From contig NZ_CP099466.1 in assembly GCF_023921125.1 (NCBI RefSeq), positions 1,116,001-1,180,000 of the forward strand: DNA of 64,000 bases, written 5' to 3'. The notes under the pieces are model-generated. The model searched no databases and was not told the DNA's origin. It saw only the letters and a program-made list of their open reading frames with translations. A program made the position numbers and the translations under genes. Shown here in pieces: positions 35,782-43,548 of the stretch (positions within the stretch are counted from its first letter, which is position 1; each line of letters begins with the position of its first letter). The stretch comes from Arthrobacter caoxuetaonis (GTDB taxonomy: Bacteria > Actinomycetota > Actinomycetes > Actinomycetales > Micrococcaceae).

Positions 35782-35816
35782 ACTATACTCAGTTCGACAG
35801 GCAGATAACCTACCTG
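35782..35816 (-). promoter_or_regulatory. Putative promoter and operator of the peptide gene
   Basis: On the minus strand TATAGT (35782-35787) is a good -10 hexamer, but no good -35 is found at 16-18 bp. That place is taken by an imperfect palindrome CAGGCAGATAACCTACCTG (35798-35816, 7 of 9 pairs). This suggests control by a DNA-binding regulator, possibly an activator. Confidence 0.45.
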
Positions 35817-35978
35817 CTTTCGAAAATTCAGGATATCTTGCGTTAAGGAAGCGAGATTCCAGTCGCTCTGGTCTGACTTGGTGCGTAACGTTCTTCAATG
35901 AGTCCGCTGGCCAGTCACAATGAAACTCAGCGCAGACGAAGAGCAGTGCAACATACCGAGAAAGTTCCGTGGCTCCGC

Positions 35979-37001
35979 ATGACCAATGATTTCATTTTCA
36001 ACGAGTACAAGGCCCGCCAATTCTGGGAACGCCGGGAGTACGGACATGCATTGGCCTTTGCGGAACGCGCAGCCACAGCTGCCAGCGAGAAGGGTGACGA
36101 TGCCGGTTGGTGGAGGATGCGGTTCCTCTTCGGTGAATGCCAGCGTGAACTGGGGCTTATTGACGACTGTGCCGCCACAGCAGAAAACCTCGCTTCGCAC
36201 CCTCTTGCAGGATCGGATGCGGTTTTGAAAGGCAAAGCCAGGGCATTGCAGTCTTTGGCATTGCAGGGACTCGGCCAACTCCCGGAAGCCCTTGCCGTCG
36301 CCCGGGCCGCCGTCGATTCCCCCTTCGATCCTGAGCATGGTGCCTCTGCCAAACTCGAGGCACAGCAGGTGCTCGTGGCGGTTCTCGCAGAGAGCGGCAA
36401 CTTGGAGGACGCATGGCGAGAAGCCGAAAAGCTGGCCACTCTGATAGACGAGGAATCGGGATCCGAGAGAGCAGGCAAGGCCTACTGGTCGATCGGAAAT
36501 GCCGCGTTCCTCGTGGGCAAGCCTACGGAAGCGACTTACTATCACGGACTTGCCTCGGCAGCGCTTTCGCGTATCAACGACGTCAGTCTCTGGGCGCTTT
36601 TCAACAAGGCATCGGCGTTCATGAGGCTGACTGCGAACTTGGTTGAGCCTGAAACACTGCAGTGCATCGAACGGGCGGAGATGGCTATCTCTATCACCGG
36701 AGGCACCAAGCAGGATGAAATCGAGCTCGGGATCACCCGCGCCTATTGGATGTACCTGACTGGCGAGTGTTCTGAGGCGCGTGCACATATGGCGGTCCTC
36801 ATGCAGGAGGCAGAACTGATGGCGCCGCACATTGAAGGAGAAGCACGCCTGCTGTACGCACGCATTCTTCGGGACGAGGGACAGCCCGAAGAAGCGGCCA
36901 AATACGCGGCGGAAAGTGCCCGTCTCTTCGAAAATGCTGGGGCCTCCGCACGGGCCGAACAATCCAGGGGCTTCCTAGAGGATGCGCGAGAGGTCTCTTA
37001 A
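35979..37001 (+). CDS. TPR-repeat protein divergent from secreted peptide
   Basis: A protein of about 340 residues made entirely of helical hairpins with TPR spacing, e.g. HALAFAERAATAASEKGD, EATYYHGLASAALSRIND and EAAKYAAESARLFENAG. There is no N-terminal HTH in this frame or in upstream frames, so it resembles the TPR part of RRNPP peptide receptors (Rap, Rgg, PlcR) without DNA-binding domain. The start is uncertain: ATG 35979 gives a natural TPR beginning, ATG 35898 adds 27 Arg/His-rich residues; neither has a strong ribosome site. Its divergent neighbour encodes a secreted peptide. The receptor role is inference. Confidence 0.78.
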   Translation: MTNDFIFNEYKARQFWERREYGHALAFAERAATAASEKGDDAGWWRMRFLFGECQRELGLIDDCAATAENLASHPLAGSDAVLKGKARALQSLALQGLGQLPEALAVARAAVDSPFDPEHGASAKLEAQQVLVAVLAESGNLEDAWREAEKLATLIDEESGSERAGKAYWSIGNAAFLVGKPTEATYYHGLASAALSRINDVSLWALFNKASAFMRLTANLVEPETLQCIERAEMAISITGGTKQDEIELGITRAYWMYLTGECSEARAHMAVLMQEAELMAPHIEGEARLLYARILRDEGQPEEAAKYAAESARLFENAGASARAEQSRGFLEDAREVS

Positions 37002-37115
37002 ACGTGCCTGTGGGAGGCATTGGAAGGCAGAAGGAGCATGTGGTTCAGCGGAATTACGCTGACAATCCGTTCTTTTTGAGGACAACTGAGGTACCTTAGG
37101 TTTTTGGGGGGAAAC

Positions 37116-37208
37116 ATGGGAAAGCATGAAGTTTTGGGTCTCGAACCGTGGAACGGCACTGAACCGGACCGCGCATGCAGAAAAGCCCGGGCTGGAGGGA
37201 CCGCATGA
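37116..37208 (+). CDS. Possible 30-codon leader coupled to the STAS-like gene
   Basis: An ATG after GGGGGGAAAC opens 30 codons (starting MGKHEVLGLEPWNG) that end in an ATGA overlapping the next start. The overlap suggests translational coupling, but the peptide has no recognisable domain and may only be a translated leader. Confidence 0.3.
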   Translation: MGKHEVLGLEPWNGTEPDRACRKARAGGTA

Positions 37209-37633
37209 CGGTCATCGACAGCGCAGCGCCGGTGCCTGAGGAAGCTGTTCCCGGTACCCGAGGGATCCGGTCGGGCGAAGAGGGCTACGCCGAGGTTTTT
37301 TCGGAGGATGGCTTTGCCACCATCATCCTGCCGCCGGGCGAGGTCATCACCGGCGGGATCGCCGCCCGCGCAGCGGAGGAATTCGACGAACTCGCCGGGC
37401 CTGGGTTTATTCCCCTGCTGCTGGAGATCACGGGCGTTGAATCCCTCACCCGCAGCGCCCGCAGCGTCTTCGGAGCGGCCCGCAAGGCATCCGCCGTCGC
37501 CGTCGTCGGCACCTCGCAGGTGGACCGTGTTATTGCAAACTTCCTGCTGGGCGGTGACCTCCCGCCGTGCCCCACCCGGTACTTCTCCTCAAAGAGCGAA
37601 GCTCTGACGTGGCTGGAGAGCCGGACGAAATGA
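37205..37633 (+). CDS. STAS/SpoIIAA-like protein coupled to GGDEF-EAL gene
   Basis: A 142-residue cytoplasmic protein starting at ATG 37205 with GGAGG 6-7 bases upstream. The alternation of strands and helices, with FATIILPPGEVITGGIAAR, PLLLEITGVESLT and SAVAVVGTSQVDRVIANFLL, resembles STAS or SpoIIAA-like domains that bind nucleotides or partner proteins. The stop overlaps the start of the GGDEF-EAL gene by 4 bp. It probably modulates that enzyme. The STAS assignment is tentative; no conserved phospho-serine motif can be identified. Confidence 0.6.
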   Translation: MTVIDSAAPVPEEAVPGTRGIRSGEEGYAEVFSEDGFATIILPPGEVITGGIAARAAEEFDELAGPGFIPLLLEITGVESLTRSARSVFGAARKASAVAVVGTSQVDRVIANFLLGGDLPPCPTRYFSSKSEALTWLESRTK

Positions 37634-39201
37634 CGGAAGGGCAGCCAGCAGACACACGACTGCAGCAGGTAGTCGACGGCATAGTCCGGATCGCTGCTGG
37701 GGACCTGAGTACCAGGATCCGCACCTCGCCCAACCGGGACGACGTTGACGCCGTCATTACCGGGATCAACCTGCTGGCCGAAGAACTTAATTCGGTTTAC
37801 CAGGAGTTCGAGGAACGGGTCGAGTCGCGGACCATCGAACTGCAGGCAGCACACCGGCAAATGCAGCGCATGGCCATGAGCGACGCACTGACCGGGATGG
37901 CAAACCGTACTGCGCTGATGCACGGAATCGAAGCAGCTCTCCTGTCATCCGAGGACGGCGCCAAGCGTCCCTCCGTCCTGATGATCGACCTTGACGCATT
38001 CAAGGACATTAACGACAGCTTCGGCCATCAGACCGGCGACCAGGTGCTCGTTGAAGTAGCACGAAGGATCCGCTGGGCGGTGCGCCGCGGGGATACCGTG
38101 GCCCGGCTCGGCGGCGACGAGTTCGCCGTCCTGCTTCCCGAAACGAGCCTCACCGCGGCCATGGGCGTGGCGGCAAGGGTCCAGGAAGCCCTCACCGAAT
38201 GCATCAGGGTCGACGAGCTCGACGTCTGGCCCCGTGCCAGCATCGGAGCGCACGCCGGGCAGGCAGGGGAGAGCGCCGAAGACATCATGGTCCGGGCAGA
38301 CACCGCTATGTACGCGGCGAAGGAAGCCGGGAGGGGGCAAAACAAGGCTTTCGAGCCGGTTATGCTCTACTCCCGCCAGCTCCGCCGTGACATGGCTGCC
38401 GAGCTGCGCCAGGGCGTGGGACGAGATGAGCTTTTCCTGGATTACCAGCCCGTCGTGGAGCTGGCCAGCGGCCGGATGATCGGTGTGGAAGCGCTGATCC
38501 GCTGGCAGCACCCGCAGCGCGGACTCGTTATGCCCGATGACTTCATTCCCATCGCCGAGGAGACCGGGATCATCCTGGATCTGGGGCGCTGGGTGCTGCG
38601 GGCTGCCCTGGAACAGGTGGCCCGCTGGGAAGGGGAACTGGCGCTGGAACCGGATTTCAAAGTCCGGGTCAACCTCTCCGCCATGGAACTGCAGCGGCTG
38701 GACCTGGTGGACCATGTCCGGCAGGCGCTTACCGAAACCGGGATCAGTCCGGGCCGCCTGATCATCGAAATCACGGAAAGCGCGTTCGTCAGCGGCGGTG
38801 ACGTTGAAATGTACTCGCTCCGGTCACTCAGTGCCCTCGGCGTCGGGATTGAAATCGACGACTTCGGGACAGGCTATTCCTCCATCAGCTACCTCCGCCG
38901 GCTGCCTGTCCACACCGTGAAGGTGGACCGCAGCCTGATTCGTGACATCAGCGCTGATCCGGGTCAGCGGCACTTTGTGGATGCGGTCCACGGCCTGATC
39001 CAGGCGGCCGGCATGGAAGCGGTCTTCGAAGGGATCGAGACCCTGGACCAAGCCGCGGACCTCCTGGTCCTGGGCTGCCGAAGCGGCCAGGGGTACTACT
39101 TCAGCAGGCCGCTCGCCGCGCGGCAGGTTGCCGACATCCTGGAAACGGGAGCCGTGCTTCCATTGGTCCAGGCACCCGCGAATTCCACCGGAGCAGGGTA
39201 G
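37630..39201 (+). CDS. GGDEF-EAL cyclic-di-GMP enzyme
   Basis: A 523-residue protein: a short N-terminal helical region resembling HAMP plus coiled coil (~10-75), GGDEF domain with intact GGDEF (~161-165), and EAL domain with EALIRW (~287), NLSAMEL, ITESAF, DDFGTGYSS, KVDRS and FEGIET. An RxxD inhibitory site (RRGD) precedes GGDEF by five residues. Both the synthase and the phosphodiesterase motifs look active. No membrane segment is visible, so it is cytoplasmic. It is translationally coupled to the STAS-like protein, which is a likely input module. Its targets are unknown. Confidence 0.92.
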   Translation: MTEGQPADTRLQQVVDGIVRIAAGDLSTRIRTSPNRDDVDAVITGINLLAEELNSVYQEFEERVESRTIELQAAHRQMQRMAMSDALTGMANRTALMHGIEAALLSSEDGAKRPSVLMIDLDAFKDINDSFGHQTGDQVLVEVARRIRWAVRRGDTVARLGGDEFAVLLPETSLTAAMGVAARVQEALTECIRVDELDVWPRASIGAHAGQAGESAEDIMVRADTAMYAAKEAGRGQNKAFEPVMLYSRQLRRDMAAELRQGVGRDELFLDYQPVVELASGRMIGVEALIRWQHPQRGLVMPDDFIPIAEETGIILDLGRWVLRAALEQVARWEGELALEPDFKVRVNLSAMELQRLDLVDHVRQALTETGISPGRLIIEITESAFVSGGDVEMYSLRSLSALGVGIEIDDFGTGYSSISYLRRLPVHTVKVDRSLIRDISADPGQRHFVDAVHGLIQAAGMEAVFEGIETLDQAADLLVLGCRSGQGYYFSRPLAARQVADILETGAVLPLVQAPANSTGAG

Positions 39202-39210
39202 CGCGGCGGG

Positions 39211-40977
39211 TCAGGCCTCCAGCCCCAGTGCGGCAGCAATGTCTTCCTTGGCGGCGGCCAGCCGGTCCGCCGCGGCGGCACGCGCACGCGCCAGGCCGGC
39301 ACGGCCGTCAACCGGCTCGATGACTTCCAGGTAACACTTGAGCTTGGGCTCGGTGCCCGACGGCCGGACGATGATCCGGGTGCCGTCCTCCGTCAGGTAG
39401 AGCAGGCCGTCGGTCGGAGGCAGCGCTTCGGAACCGGCTGAGAGGTCGACGGCGTTCACCACCGGGGACCCGGCGAGGGACGACGGCGGCTGTGCGCGCA
39501 GGCGCGTCATCATCTGCGGAATGAGGGAGAGGTTCTCCACCCGCACCGAGAGCTGGTCTGAAGCATGCAGCCCGTGTTCCAGCGCAAGGTCATCGAGCAT
39601 ATCGAACAAGGTGCGGCCGTCGGCTTTCAGGGCGGCCGCAAGTTCGGCGATCAGCAGGCCGGCGGAGATGCCGTCCTTGTCCCTGACCAGCGCCGGTGCC
39701 ACGCAGTATCCCAGGGCTTCCTCATACCCGTACACAAGTCCGGGGACCCGCGATATCCACTTGAAGCCGGTCAGCGTTTCCTGGTGGGCGAATCCGGCCG
39801 CAGCGGCGATGCGGGCAAGCAAACGGGAGGAGACGATCGAATTTGCGAAGACGGGAGTATTGGAATCCGGGCGCAGCCGGTGGTGGCCGGACCGGATCCG
39901 GTCGGCAATGTGTGCACCCAGCAGCGCCCCCGTTTCATCCCCGCGCAGCATCCGCCACTGGCCGGTGGCAGGATCCTGGGCGGCGACGGCAGCACGGTCG
40001 GCATCCGGGTCGTTGGCCAGGACAATGTCCGCACCGGTTTCGGCTGCCATGCCCACTGCCAGGTCCAGCGCTCCGGGTTCCTCCGGGTTGGGGAAGGCCA
40101 CGGTCGGGAAGTCGGGATCGGGCTCCGCCTGTGCAGCCACAAGCTTCACCGAGGAGAATCCGGCGTCGCGCAGGACCGCCGTCATGGTTTCCCCGCCGAC
40201 ACCGTGCATGGGGGTGAGGACGATCCTCAGGTCCCGGGCCGGGTAACCGTCGTGGTTCACCAGCGCGTCGACGGCGTTGATGTAGTCGGCCGCGATCGAC
40301 TCGGAGACGTCGGTCCAGCCCTCCGGCGCAGTCTCGATGGAGGAGAGCGGCAGCGTGTAGTCGATGCGCGCGGCGATCTCGGCGTCGTAGGGCGGGACGA
40401 TCTGCGCACCGCGTCCCGGCCCCTTCACCGTGCGCCCGCCCAGGTAGACCTTGTAACCGTTGTCCTGTGCCGGGTTGTGGCTGGCGGTGACCATCACTCC
40501 GGCGTCCGTATCAAGGGCACGGACCGCGTAGGCGAGCACCGGCGTCGGCAGCGTGCAGGGAAGCAGGAACGCCTCGATGCCTGCGGCGCTGAAGACCGCC
40601 GCTGTTTCCAGGGCGAACGCCTTCGAGTTGTGCCGCGCGTCGTAGCCGATCACTGCGCTGGGGATCCACCCCTCGGACCTGTCCTGCAGGAAGGAAGCGA
40701 TTCCGGCCGCGGTGCGCCGGACGACGGCGCGGTTCATGCGCCGAGGGCCGGCACCGAGAGCGGCGCGCAGGCCGGCGGTGCCGAACTCCAGGGTGCCGGA
40801 GAACCGGTCCGCCAGTTCCTCCAGGGCCGCGGCTGTTCCGCTTTCCGCAGCGGCTTCTGCCTCGGCTGCCGCCAGCAGGGTCCGCAGCTCAGCGGCCGTG
40901 GCAGGGTCGGGGTCCGTATCGGCCCAGATCCGGGCTTCGTTGAACAGTTCTTCGCGTTCCATAGCAGTCAAGGTCAT
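39211..40977 (-). CDS. Phosphohexomutase (phosphopentomutase/phosphoglucomutase type)
   Basis: A 588-residue alpha-D-phosphohexomutase. The phosphoserine loop is TASHNPAQDNGYKVY, the metal-binding loop DPDADR, the sugar-specificity loop includes GYEEALGY, and the phosphate site is RPSGTEPKLKCYLE. The ~550-600 residue form with the N-terminal helical lead is the actinobacterial PgmB/phosphopentomutase-like branch (PGM2 type). Neighbours are purine nucleoside phosphorylase (29 bp upstream on the same strand) and, further left, deoC. Conversion of (deoxy)ribose-1-phosphate to the 5-phosphate would join these into nucleoside salvage. Hexose-phosphate substrates are also possible. Confidence 0.9.
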   Translation of the reverse strand: MTLTAMEREELFNEARIWADTDPDPATAAELRTLLAAAEAEAAAESGTAAALEELADRFSGTLEFGTAGLRAALGAGPRRMNRAVVRRTAAGIASFLQDRSEGWIPSAVIGYDARHNSKAFALETAAVFSAAGIEAFLLPCTLPTPVLAYAVRALDTDAGVMVTASHNPAQDNGYKVYLGGRTVKGPGRGAQIVPPYDAEIAARIDYTLPLSSIETAPEGWTDVSESIAADYINAVDALVNHDGYPARDLRIVLTPMHGVGGETMTAVLRDAGFSSVKLVAAQAEPDPDFPTVAFPNPEEPGALDLAVGMAAETGADIVLANDPDADRAAVAAQDPATGQWRMLRGDETGALLGAHIADRIRSGHHRLRPDSNTPVFANSIVSSRLLARIAAAAGFAHQETLTGFKWISRVPGLVYGYEEALGYCVAPALVRDKDGISAGLLIAELAAALKADGRTLFDMLDDLALEHGLHASDQLSVRVENLSLIPQMMTRLRAQPPSSLAGSPVVNAVDLSAGSEALPPTDGLLYLTEDGTRIIVRPSGTEPKLKCYLEVIEPVDGRAGLARARAAAADRLAAAKEDIAAALGLEA

Positions 40978-41006
40978 TGGGTGCCTCAGATCGGATACGG
41001 GCGGTG

Positions 41007-41810
41007 CTACAGGGCGCCGATGATGCCGGCGAGCAGCTTGGAAATGCGCGGGCCTGCTTCGGCGCCGGCTTCCAGCACTTCCTGGTGGCTCAGGGGTTCC
41101 GGGCTGATGCCTGCGGCCAGGTTGGTCACCAGGCTGATACCGAAGACCTCCATGCCGGCATGGCGGGCAGCAATGGCTTCAAGGGCGGTGGACATGCCCA
41201 CCAGGTCCGCGCCGATGGTCTTGGCATAGCGGACTTCCGCGGGTGTTTCGTAGTGCGGGCCGGGGAACTGGGCGTAGACACCTTCGGCAAGGGTGGGATC
41301 AACGGTCCGGGCGAGGTCGCGGAGCCTGGGGGAGTAGAGGTCCGTCAGGTCGACGAACGTCGCGCCCTCCAGCGGGGAGGTGGCCGTCAGGTTGAGGTGG
41401 TCGCTGATCAGCACAGGGGTGCCGGGAGCCCAGTCCAGGTTCAGGCCGCCGCATCCGTTGGTGAGGACCATGACCTTCGCACCGGCAGCAGCGGCGGTCC
41501 GCACACCGTGGACGACGGCGCGGACACCCTTGCCCTCGTAGTAGTGCGTGCGGGCACCCAGGATGAGGGCGCGCTTGCCCCCGGGAGTCAGTACGGACCG
41601 GATGGTCCCCACATGTCCCTGGACAGCCGGGGCGGAAAAACCGGGAATGTCCGACGCCGGCAGCGTGGCAGTGGTCTCACCGATCAGGTCTGCTGCGTCC
41701 CCCCAGCCGCTGCCCAGGACCAGGGCGATGTCGTGGCTGGGTACACCGGTTTTCTCGGCGATGTACGCTGCGGCCTGCTGGGCAAGTTCAAAGGGATCGT
41801 CATAGCTCAC
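41007..41810 (-). CDS. Purine nucleoside phosphorylase
   Basis: A 267-residue trimeric-type PNP. Characteristic segments are [14 protein letters not shown], the phosphate and ribose contacts in [13 protein letters not shown] and LTNGCGGLN, the [13 protein letters not shown] loop, and [13 protein letters not shown]. It splits purine (deoxy)nucleosides to base and (deoxy)ribose-1-phosphate. The gene is immediately upstream of the phosphomutase on the same strand and surely co-transcribed. GMSTALEA and the trimeric signature suggest preference for guanosine and inosine. Confidence 0.93.
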   Translation of the reverse strand: MSYDDPFELAQQAAAYIAEKTGVPSHDIALVLGSGWGDAADLIGETTATLPASDIPGFSAPAVQGHVGTIRSVLTPGGKRALILGARTHYYEGKGVRAVVHGVRTAAAAGAKVMVLTNGCGGLNLDWAPGTPVLISDHLNLTATSPLEGATFVDLTDLYSPRLRDLARTVDPTLAEGVYAQFPGPHYETPAEVRYAKTIGADLVGMSTALEAIAARHAGMEVFGISLVTNLAAGISPEPLSHQEVLEAGAEAGPRISKLLAGIIGAL

Positions 41811-41903
41811 CCGTACAACTTACCGCTTGTTGGCGGCCGGCGCGGCCGGTCCCGGGCGCGGTTCGTTTGAGACGTTCCCCCCGATGGGACAGAATGGACC
41901 CTT

Positions 41904-43307
41904 GTGACGAGCCAACTAGATTTCACTGCCCGAAAAATTGCGATCCTCGGCGGCGGCCCCGGCGGCTACGAGGCAGCCATGGTGGCAGCGTCACTTGGCG
42001 CAGACGTAACCATTGTGGAGCGCAACGGGCTGGGCGGCTCCGCCGTCCTCACCGACGTCGTGCCTTCCAAGACCCTCATTGCCACCGCGGACGTGATGAC
42101 CCGTTTCAGCTCCGCCTCCAATCTCGGCGTCGACTTTGGCAACGCTGCCAAGCCGGCCGAAGCGGACCTGAAGATGGTCAACCACCGCCTGCTGGCCTTG
42201 GCCAAGGAACAGTCCAACGACATCCGGCGGACGCTGGAACGCATGGGCGTGAAGGTGATTCTGGGTGAGGGCAGGCTGCTCGACAACCGCCGGATCGAGG
42301 TCGCCACGGATGAAGGCACCACCACGGTGGAAGCCGAAGCCCTCCTGATCTCAACGGGCGCCAACCCCCGCGAACTGGACACGTCCATGCCGGACGGCGA
42401 GCGGATCTTCACCTGGAAGCAGATCTACAACCTGACAGAGGTTCCCGAGCACCTGATCGTCATCGGGTCCGGCGTGACGGGCGCTGAGTTCGCGTCCGCC
42501 TACAACGGGCTCGGCGCACGCGTCACCCTCATCTCCAGCCGTGACCGCGTGCTGCCCGGCGAAGACGCTGACGCTGCCCGCGTCCTGGAGGACGTCTTCC
42601 AGGCCCGCGGCATGACCGTGCTCTCCCGTTCCCGTGCCGATTCGGTGAAGAACACCGGTGACGGGGTGCGGGTCACGCTCTCCGACGGGCGCACGGTTGA
42701 GGGCTCCCATTGCCTCGTCGCCGTCGGCGCTATTCCCAACACGCAGGGCATCGGCCTCGAGGAGGCAGGAGTCGCCCTGGATGAGCAGGGACAGATCAAG
42801 GTCGACGGCGTCTCCCGGACCACCGCGTCGAACGTCTACGCTGCCGGTGACTGCACGGGTGTCTTCAACCTGGCCTCGGTCGCTGCGATGCAGGGACGCA
42901 TTGCGATCGCCCACCTGATGGGGGACAGCGTGAAGCCGCTGAAGCTCAAGCACGTCGCCTCGAACATCTTCACCTCCCCGGAGATCGCGTCAGTGGGTGT
43001 GTCCGAAGCGGACATTGCCGCCGGACGGTACCAGGGCGACGTCATCAAGCTCTCGCTGCACACCAACGCGCGGGCGAAGATGATGGATGTCAAGGAAGGG
43101 TTCGTGAAGATCATTGCCCGGAAGGGCTCCGGAACAGTGATCGGCGGCGTCGTCGTCGGTCCCCGTGCCTCCGAACTGATCTTCCCGATTGCGCTGGCGG
43201 TCACGCAGAAACTGCACGTCGACGACGTCGCCAACACCTTCACGGTCTACCCGTCGCTGACCGGCTCCATCTCCGAGGCAGCACGGCGCCTGCACGTGCA
43301 CATCTAA
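41904..43307 (+). CDS. lpdA: NAD(P)H-quinone dehydrogenase, LpdA-type flavoprotein
   Basis: A 467-residue member of the pyridine nucleotide-disulfide oxidoreductase family. FAD motif GGGPGGYEAA, NAD(P) motif VIGSGVTGAEFAS and the second FAD motif VYAAGDCTGV are present. The redox cysteine pair of dihydrolipoamide dehydrogenases is absent: the segment reads GGSAVLTDVVPSK instead of GGTC..GC.PSK. This matches mycobacterial LpdA (Rv3303c), a quinone reductase rather than a lipoamide enzyme. GTG start, with a -10-like GACAGAAT just upstream and no ribosome site, so the mRNA may be leaderless. It is divergent from the PNP gene. Confidence 0.93.
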   Translation: MTSQLDFTARKIAILGGGPGGYEAAMVAASLGADVTIVERNGLGGSAVLTDVVPSKTLIATADVMTRFSSASNLGVDFGNAAKPAEADLKMVNHRLLALAKEQSNDIRRTLERMGVKVILGEGRLLDNRRIEVATDEGTTTVEAEALLISTGANPRELDTSMPDGERIFTWKQIYNLTEVPEHLIVIGSGVTGAEFASAYNGLGARVTLISSRDRVLPGEDADAARVLEDVFQARGMTVLSRSRADSVKNTGDGVRVTLSDGRTVEGSHCLVAVGAIPNTQGIGLEEAGVALDEQGQIKVDGVSRTTASNVYAAGDCTGVFNLASVAAMQGRIAIAHLMGDSVKPLKLKHVASNIFTSPEIASVGVSEADIAAGRYQGDVIKLSLHTNARAKMMDVKEGFVKIIARKGSGTVIGGVVVGPRASELIFPIALAVTQKLHVDDVANTFTVYPSLTGSISEAARRLHVHI

Positions 43308-43321
43308 CTCCCGCCACGAAA

Positions 43322-43377
43322 CGAGACAGCAGAAACTGCCCGTATCAGCCTTGATACGGGCAGTTTCTGCTATCTCG
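43322..43377 (+). terminator. Long hairpin terminator after lpdA
   Basis: A perfect 20-bp stem with a 4-nt GCCT loop, extended by CGAGA/TCTCG after one mismatch, starts 15 bases after the lpdA stop. Confidence 0.8.
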
Positions 43378-43464
43378 GTGGGATGGGTTTGCCCGCCTCC
43401 GGACCGATCCACGTTCCAGGAGCGGCCTTTTTTGCGCGGAAATTCAAGGTTTGTCCAACGTTAC

Positions 43465-43498
43465 GTCCACATTGTGGACAAATGTCCGAATGGCGGAC
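43465..43498. promoter_or_regulatory. Two adjacent palindromes upstream of MHS transporter gene
   Basis: GTCCAC-att-GTGGAC (43465-43479) and GTCCG-aatgg-CGGAC (43484-43498) lie 50-84 bp before the transporter start. The first sits inside CATTGTGGACAAATG, the kind of TTGTnnACAA symmetry used by FadR-type GntR regulators. They are probable operators. Confidence 0.5.
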
Positions 43499-43548
43499 GC
43501 CGGGTTTTAGGATGATCGTACTTTCCAACCGCACCCGAAAGACTTGCC

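Noticed and set aside
35881..35978. A frameshifted N-terminal HTH for the TPR protein.
   Set aside because: I read the frames upstream of 35979 and found short frames ending in stops with no HTH pattern.
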